Shown one piece after another: positions 6,370 to 8,996 of a stretch of DNA of 8,996 bases; position 1 is the stretch's first letter; the number at the start of each line of letters is the position of its first letter. The stretch spans positions 1 through 8,996 of the forward strand of contig DATJYV010000178.1 in assembly GCA_035499415.1 (NCBI GenBank). Direction: 5' to 3'. Below the pieces are notes generated by a model. The model saw only the letters and a list, made by a program, of their open reading frames with translations, did no database searches and was not told the origin of the DNA. The stretch comes from DATJYV01 sp035499415. GTDB taxonomy: Bacteria; Bacteroidota; Ignavibacteria; UBA10030. The position numbers were made by a program, and so were the translations under genes.

Positions 6370-6849
6370 ATGATGCGCCAGGCGGTGCGCGAAGCCGTCG
6401 GAATCGTGATCGCGGCGACGGTTCTCGGTTTCTCCTACACTGCCGTTACCGCGGGAGGTTTTTTTGCGTCAGAGTCCCTCCGGGCAGCGAAGGCGCGAAG
6501 ACTCTCGGCCCTGGCCCCCTCCATCATCTCCCTTGCCGAAGCCCGCGCATTATTCGATTCAAGCGCGGCGCTATTCATCGACGCCCGGCACGAGTTCGAT
6601 TACCGTCGCGGACATATCCGCGGCGCGATCAGTCTCCCGTTGAGCCAGTTCGACCATGACCAACCGATGATCCGGCGCCTCCCGAAAGACCGACTCCTCG
6701 TCGTTTATTGCGACGGCGCGGGATGCAACTCCAGTCTCGACCTCGCCGGAAAGTTGTACGACCAGGGATTCTCGAACATCAGGGTGTTTTTCAGCGGCTG
6801 GCAGGATTGGTACGACAGCCATCTTCCGGTCGAGAAATCCTCTCCGTGA
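6370..6849 (+). CDS. Membrane-anchored or exported rhodanese-like protein
   Basis: The protein has 159 residues. A hydrophobic segment at about 10-33 (GIVIAATVLGFSYTAVTAGGFF) is a probable N-terminal anchor or uncleaved signal, placing the domain outside the cytoplasm. Residues about 52-155 are a single rhodanese domain: FIDARHEFDYRRGHIRGAISLP (about 69-90, CDC25-like motif), the catalytic loop beginning YC at 113-114, and the closing FSGWQDW (141-147). Rhodaneses move sulfane sulfur through a cysteine persulfide. The loop is unusual: after Cys114 comes DGAG and then Cys119, where typical loops (CRxGxR) carry Arg. The C-x4-C pair could shuttle a di- or polysulfide. ATG 6370 is followed directly by another ATG at 6373; a GGGA lies 6-9 bases upstream. 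The stop overlaps the next gene as GTGA. The domain is certain; sulfurtransferase activity in this variant is inferred. Confidence 0.85.
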   Translation: MMRQAVREAVGIVIAATVLGFSYTAVTAGGFFASESLRAAKARRLSALAPSIISLAEARALFDSSAALFIDARHEFDYRRGHIRGAISLPLSQFDHDQPMIRRLPKDRLLVVYCDGAGCNSSLDLAGKLYDQGFSNIRVFFSGWQDWYDSHLPVEKSSP

Positions 6850-7328
6850 AATCTCTCTTTGCTCATCCGGTCACCGTACTCGCGGGCCGCATCCTCGTCG
6901 GCTTGCTCTTTATTCTTGCGGGTGCGGAAAAAATGGGAGACACCGAGGCCTTCGCCTTATCGATCATGAATTATCAGTTGAGCTCCGAATCCGTGGCAAC
7001 CCTCCTTGCGACGGTTCTTCCGTGGGTCGAATTCCTCGCAGGTCTCGCGATTCTTACCGGCGTATACTTCCGGGGCGCGTCGCTCATCGCTGCTCTGTCC
7101 CTTGTGCTCTTCACAGGAGCCGTCGCCACGGCTCTTCTCCGGCGCCTCGATATTTCGTGCGGGTGCTTTACCCAGGATCCCGCCGTCGGGAAGATAAGCT
7201 GGCTGAAGGTGGCTGAAAATTCCGGCCTGTTTCTCGTCACTCTTTTCCTTCTCAATTCCCGCAGCGATGCCTTCACCCTCCCGTCATTCCTCAAACGATG
7301 GCACACCGACCCCCATCCTCCGGCTTGA
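6846..7328 (+). CDS. MauE/DoxX-family membrane protein with CGC motif
   Basis: The protein has 160 residues from GTG 6846, which overlaps the rhodanese stop as GTGA. The frame is open further upstream, but that part is charged, non-hydrophobic sequence antisense to nothing useful and overlaps rhodanese codons. Four membrane segments are visible: about 8-27, 50-72, 77-98 and 121-137. The first helix ends RILVGLLFILAGAEKM, the DoxX/MauE start (G-x3-I-x-AG-x-x-K). After the third helix comes ISCGCF (Cys105, Cys107), the cysteine motif of MauE-like members, which are thought to pass electrons or reducing equivalents across the inner membrane to exported thiol proteins. Its position directly after DUF1573 and an exported rhodanese makes a thiol/sulfur redox role plausible. 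The family call is solid; substrate and partners are inferred. The next gene begins 27 nt downstream with no visible terminator. Confidence 0.82.
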   Translation: MKSLFAHPVTVLAGRILVGLLFILAGAEKMGDTEAFALSIMNYQLSSESVATLLATVLPWVEFLAGLAILTGVYFRGASLIAALSLVLFTGAVATALLRRLDISCGCFTQDPAVGKISWLKVAENSGLFLVTLFLLNSRSDAFTLPSFLKRWHTDPHPPA

Positions 7329-7355
7329 TTTGCATCCATCCCGCTCGACGGTAGC

Positions 7356-8570
7356 ATGAGGGACCCTCAGCATACGGCCGTCATCGTCGATGCAGTCCGT
7401 ACACCCGTGGGAAAGTACGGCGGGTCTCTTCAAAGCGTCCGTCCGGACGACCTGAGCGCACTTGTCCTCCGGGCACTCATCGAACGAACGAAGATCGACG
7501 CCGCCCTGGTGGAGGACGTCATCTGGGGTTGCGCAAATCAGGCGGGCGAGGATAACCGGAATGTCGGCAGGATGGCGGTGCTGCTCGCCGGCTTTCCCGT
7601 ATCGATCCCCGCAAGCACCGTGAACCGGCTCTGCGGTTCCAGTATGGATGCCATTCATCAGGCGGCACGATCGATCTGGTCGGGCGACGTGGAGATTGTC
7701 GTCGCAGGGGGGGTGGAATCAATGTCGCGCGCGCCATTCGTCTTTCAGAAGAATGTTGCGGGCCGGGCGCTGTACGGAAATCTGACGGCCTACGATACAG
7801 CTCTCGGATGGCGATTCCCGAACCCTGAAATGGAAAAACGATTCCCGCTTGAGTCGATGGGTGAAACCGCGGAAAACGTTGCGGAGCGTTGGAAAGTCGG
7901 GCGACAGGAACAGGATCGATTCGCGCTCCAGAGCCATCAGCGGGCGGTGCAGGCGGCGATCGACGAACGATTCGACGATGAAATTCTTCCCGTGGAAGTT
8001 ACCCACGGGAAAGGAGAGAAAACCCGCGTTGACGTTGATGAGGGACCCCGGCCCGATACATCGTTGGAGAAGCTGTCGAAGTTGGCCCCGGCATTCAGAA
8101 AGGGGGGCAGCGTTACGGCGGGCAACTCCTCATCCCTCAACGACGGAGCCGCCGCCCTTCTTGTGACGAGTGAATCGAAAGCACAACAGCTCGGATTGAA
8201 ACCGCTCGCGCGCATCGTCTCGACCGGCGTCGCAGGCGTCGACCCGCGCTTCATGGGCATCGGCCCGATTCCTGCAACGCAGATGGCTCTGCGCAAAGCG
8301 AAGTTGAATGTGCGGGACCTCGATCTGACGGAATTGAATGAAGCGTTCGCGTCGCAATCGCTCGTCGTCATTCGGGAGCTGGGACTGGACGAAGGCCGCG
8401 TGAACGTGAACGGCGGCGCGATCGCCCTCGGCCACCCGCTCGGCTGCAGCGGGGCCAGGATCGTGACAACGCTCGTCCACGAAATGAAGCGAAGGCATTC
8501 CCGGTACGGCCTCGCGACAATGTGCATCGGCGTCGGCCAGGGGATCGCGACCATCCTTGAAGGAGTCTGA
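7356..8570 (+). CDS. paaJ: Acyl-CoA thiolase, PaaJ/PcaF-like (3-oxoadipyl-CoA thiolase)
   Basis: The protein has 404 residues, full length for a thiolase. Catalytic residues are in place: Cys93 in NRLCGSSMDA, His360 in GGAIALGHPLGCSG and Cys390 in CIGVGQG, together with the NEAF block at 328-331. The segment DTALGWRFPNPEMEKRF with SMGETAENVAERW (about 147-179), and VESMSRAPFV at 120-129, are more like PaaJ/PcaF than like acetoacetyl-CoA thiolases. The expected reaction is 3-oxoadipyl-CoA plus CoA giving succinyl-CoA and acetyl-CoA, in the cytosol, following the dehydrogenase encoded upstream in the same run. ATG 7356 starts just before the first conserved strand (HTAVIVDAVRTPVGKYGG); its ribosome binding site is weak. 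The thiolase class is certain. The adipyl specificity is inferred from motifs and from PaaG- and PaaH-like neighbours; a general 3-ketoacyl-CoA thiolase is the alternative. Confidence 0.86.
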   Translation: MRDPQHTAVIVDAVRTPVGKYGGSLQSVRPDDLSALVLRALIERTKIDAALVEDVIWGCANQAGEDNRNVGRMAVLLAGFPVSIPASTVNRLCGSSMDAIHQAARSIWSGDVEIVVAGGVESMSRAPFVFQKNVAGRALYGNLTAYDTALGWRFPNPEMEKRFPLESMGETAENVAERWKVGRQEQDRFALQSHQRAVQAAIDERFDDEILPVEVTHGKGEKTRVDVDEGPRPDTSLEKLSKLAPAFRKGGSVTAGNSSSLNDGAAALLVTSESKAQQLGLKPLARIVSTGVAGVDPRFMGIGPIPATQMALRKAKLNVRDLDLTELNEAFASQSLVVIRELGLDEGRVNVNGGAIALGHPLGCSGARIVTTLVHEMKRRHSRYGLATMCIGVGQGIATILEGV

Positions 8571-8579
8571 GGCATCGCC

Positions 8580-8996
8580 ATGATGAGACCAAAGCGGCTC
8601 CCTTTCTTCGACCAAACTCAAACGATGTACCGATGTCATATCGCCAATCTCTTTTTCCTTCTCCTTTTTCATGGCGCAATCGTCCGACCGCTCCTCCACT
8701 CACAGGAAGCCTTTGATGTGCGGTCCGCGTACGCGAAGCGCGAGGTGCTTATTCCGATGCGCGACGGCGTTCGGCTCTTCACCAGCATCTACACGCCCCG
8801 CGACACAACCAGGCCGTATCCCATTATCATGATACGCACGCCGTACAGCGTCGCCCCGTACGGCGAAGATAAATATCCCCGCTTCCTGCGCCCGTCGATC
8901 TCCCTGATGAAAGAAGGATTTATTTTTGCCTACCAGGATGTCCGCGGATGCTACATGTCCGAGGGCTCATGGGTCGAGCTACGCCCCATCAACCCG
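8580..8996 (+). CDS. CocE/NonD-family hydrolase, N-terminal part (runs off the window)
   Basis: The frame is open from ATG 8580 to the right edge, giving 139 residues and no stop. GAGG seven bases upstream of ATG 8580 supports that start; ATG 8625 would give a shorter, better-shaped signal peptide (MYRCHIANLFFLLLFHGA). Either way the protein is probably exported. The mature part reads KREVLIPMRDGVRLFTSIYTP, YPIIMIRTPYSV, then FIFAYQDVRGCYMSEGSW, the opening alpha/beta-hydrolase core of the CocE/NonD (S15, X-Pro dipeptidyl-peptidase) family. These are serine hydrolases acting on acyl esters, beta-lactam amides or peptides. The nucleophile (GxSYxG) should lie just beyond the edge, so activity cannot be judged. 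The usual R in VRGR is Cys here. It follows the thiolase by nine bases and probably belongs to the same operon. Confidence 0.82.
   Translation, partial: MMRPKRLPFFDQTQTMYRCHIANLFFLLLFHGAIVRPLLHSQEAFDVRSAYAKREVLIPMRDGVRLFTSIYTPRDTTRPYPIIMIRTPYSVAPYGEDKYPRFLRPSISLMKEGFIFAYQDVRGCYMSEGSWVELRPINP

Noticed and set aside
6708..6845. N-terminal extension of the MauE/DoxX frame into the rhodanese gene
   Set aside because: It is Arg-rich, has no membrane or signal character, and overlaps the rhodanese catalytic loop and C-terminus; GTG 6846 with the GTGA overlap fits the operon pattern.
7937..8581. Minus-strand open frame opposite the thiolase C-terminus
   Set aside because: It is an antisense shadow; the + strand thiolase motifs are intact across it.

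Overview
The window is gene-dense and GC-rich, and every gene I can support lies on the + strand. It looks like a chromosomal stretch from a free-living heterotrophic bacterium. The mix of secreted DUF4412 and DUF1573 proteins, a MauE/DoxX-type membrane protein, a secreted phosphoesterase joined to a beta-propeller, and frequent weak or absent Shine-Dalgarno sequences suggests the Bacteroidota/Ignavibacteriota/Chlorobiota group. This placement is an inference with modest confidence. No tRNA, rRNA, CRISPR array, transposase, integrase or prophage gene was seen.

Layout. (1) 2-373 is the C-terminal end of an RhlE-like DEAD-box RNA helicase. (2) 402-2288 is a secreted metallophosphoesterase fused to an eight-bladed PQQ-type beta-propeller. 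(3) 2339-3133 is a PaaG-like enoyl-CoA hydratase/isomerase. (4) 3134-3315 is the only sizeable intergenic gap (182 bases); it carries a degenerate heptamer repeat and a small palindrome. (5) From 3316 to the right edge is a tightly packed run of eight genes: 3-hydroxyacyl-CoA dehydrogenase, a second catalytically dead paralogue of it, DUF4412, DUF1573, rhodanese, MauE/DoxX, a PaaJ/PcaF-like thiolase and a CocE/NonD hydrolase that runs off the edge. Four junctions overlap (three by 4 nt, one by 11 nt), and the remaining gaps are 1, 27 and 9 nt, so this is very probably one operon.

How the genes work together. The PaaG-like isomerase, the split PaaH-like dehydrogenase and the PaaJ/PcaF-like thiolase correspond to lower-pathway steps of phenylacetyl-CoA catabolism (isomerisation, 3-hydroxyadipyl-CoA oxidation, thiolysis to acetyl-CoA and succinyl-CoA), or to a related beta-oxidation route for dicarboxylic or aromatic acyl-CoAs. 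The ring epoxidase (PaaABCDE), ligase (PaaK) and ring-opening enzyme (PaaZ) are not in the window. A cell-envelope module sits between the dehydrogenase pair and the thiolase: DUF4412, DUF1573 with an SCGC motif, an exported rhodanese with a C-x4-C active loop, and a MauE/DoxX protein with a CxC motif. The last three look like a thiol/sulfur redox cassette.

The most notable point is the dehydrogenase pair. The second protein resembles the C-terminal half of long PaaH proteins, but here it is a separate gene joined to the first by an ATGA overlap, and it has lost the catalytic His and Asn and the NAD-binding glycine loop.
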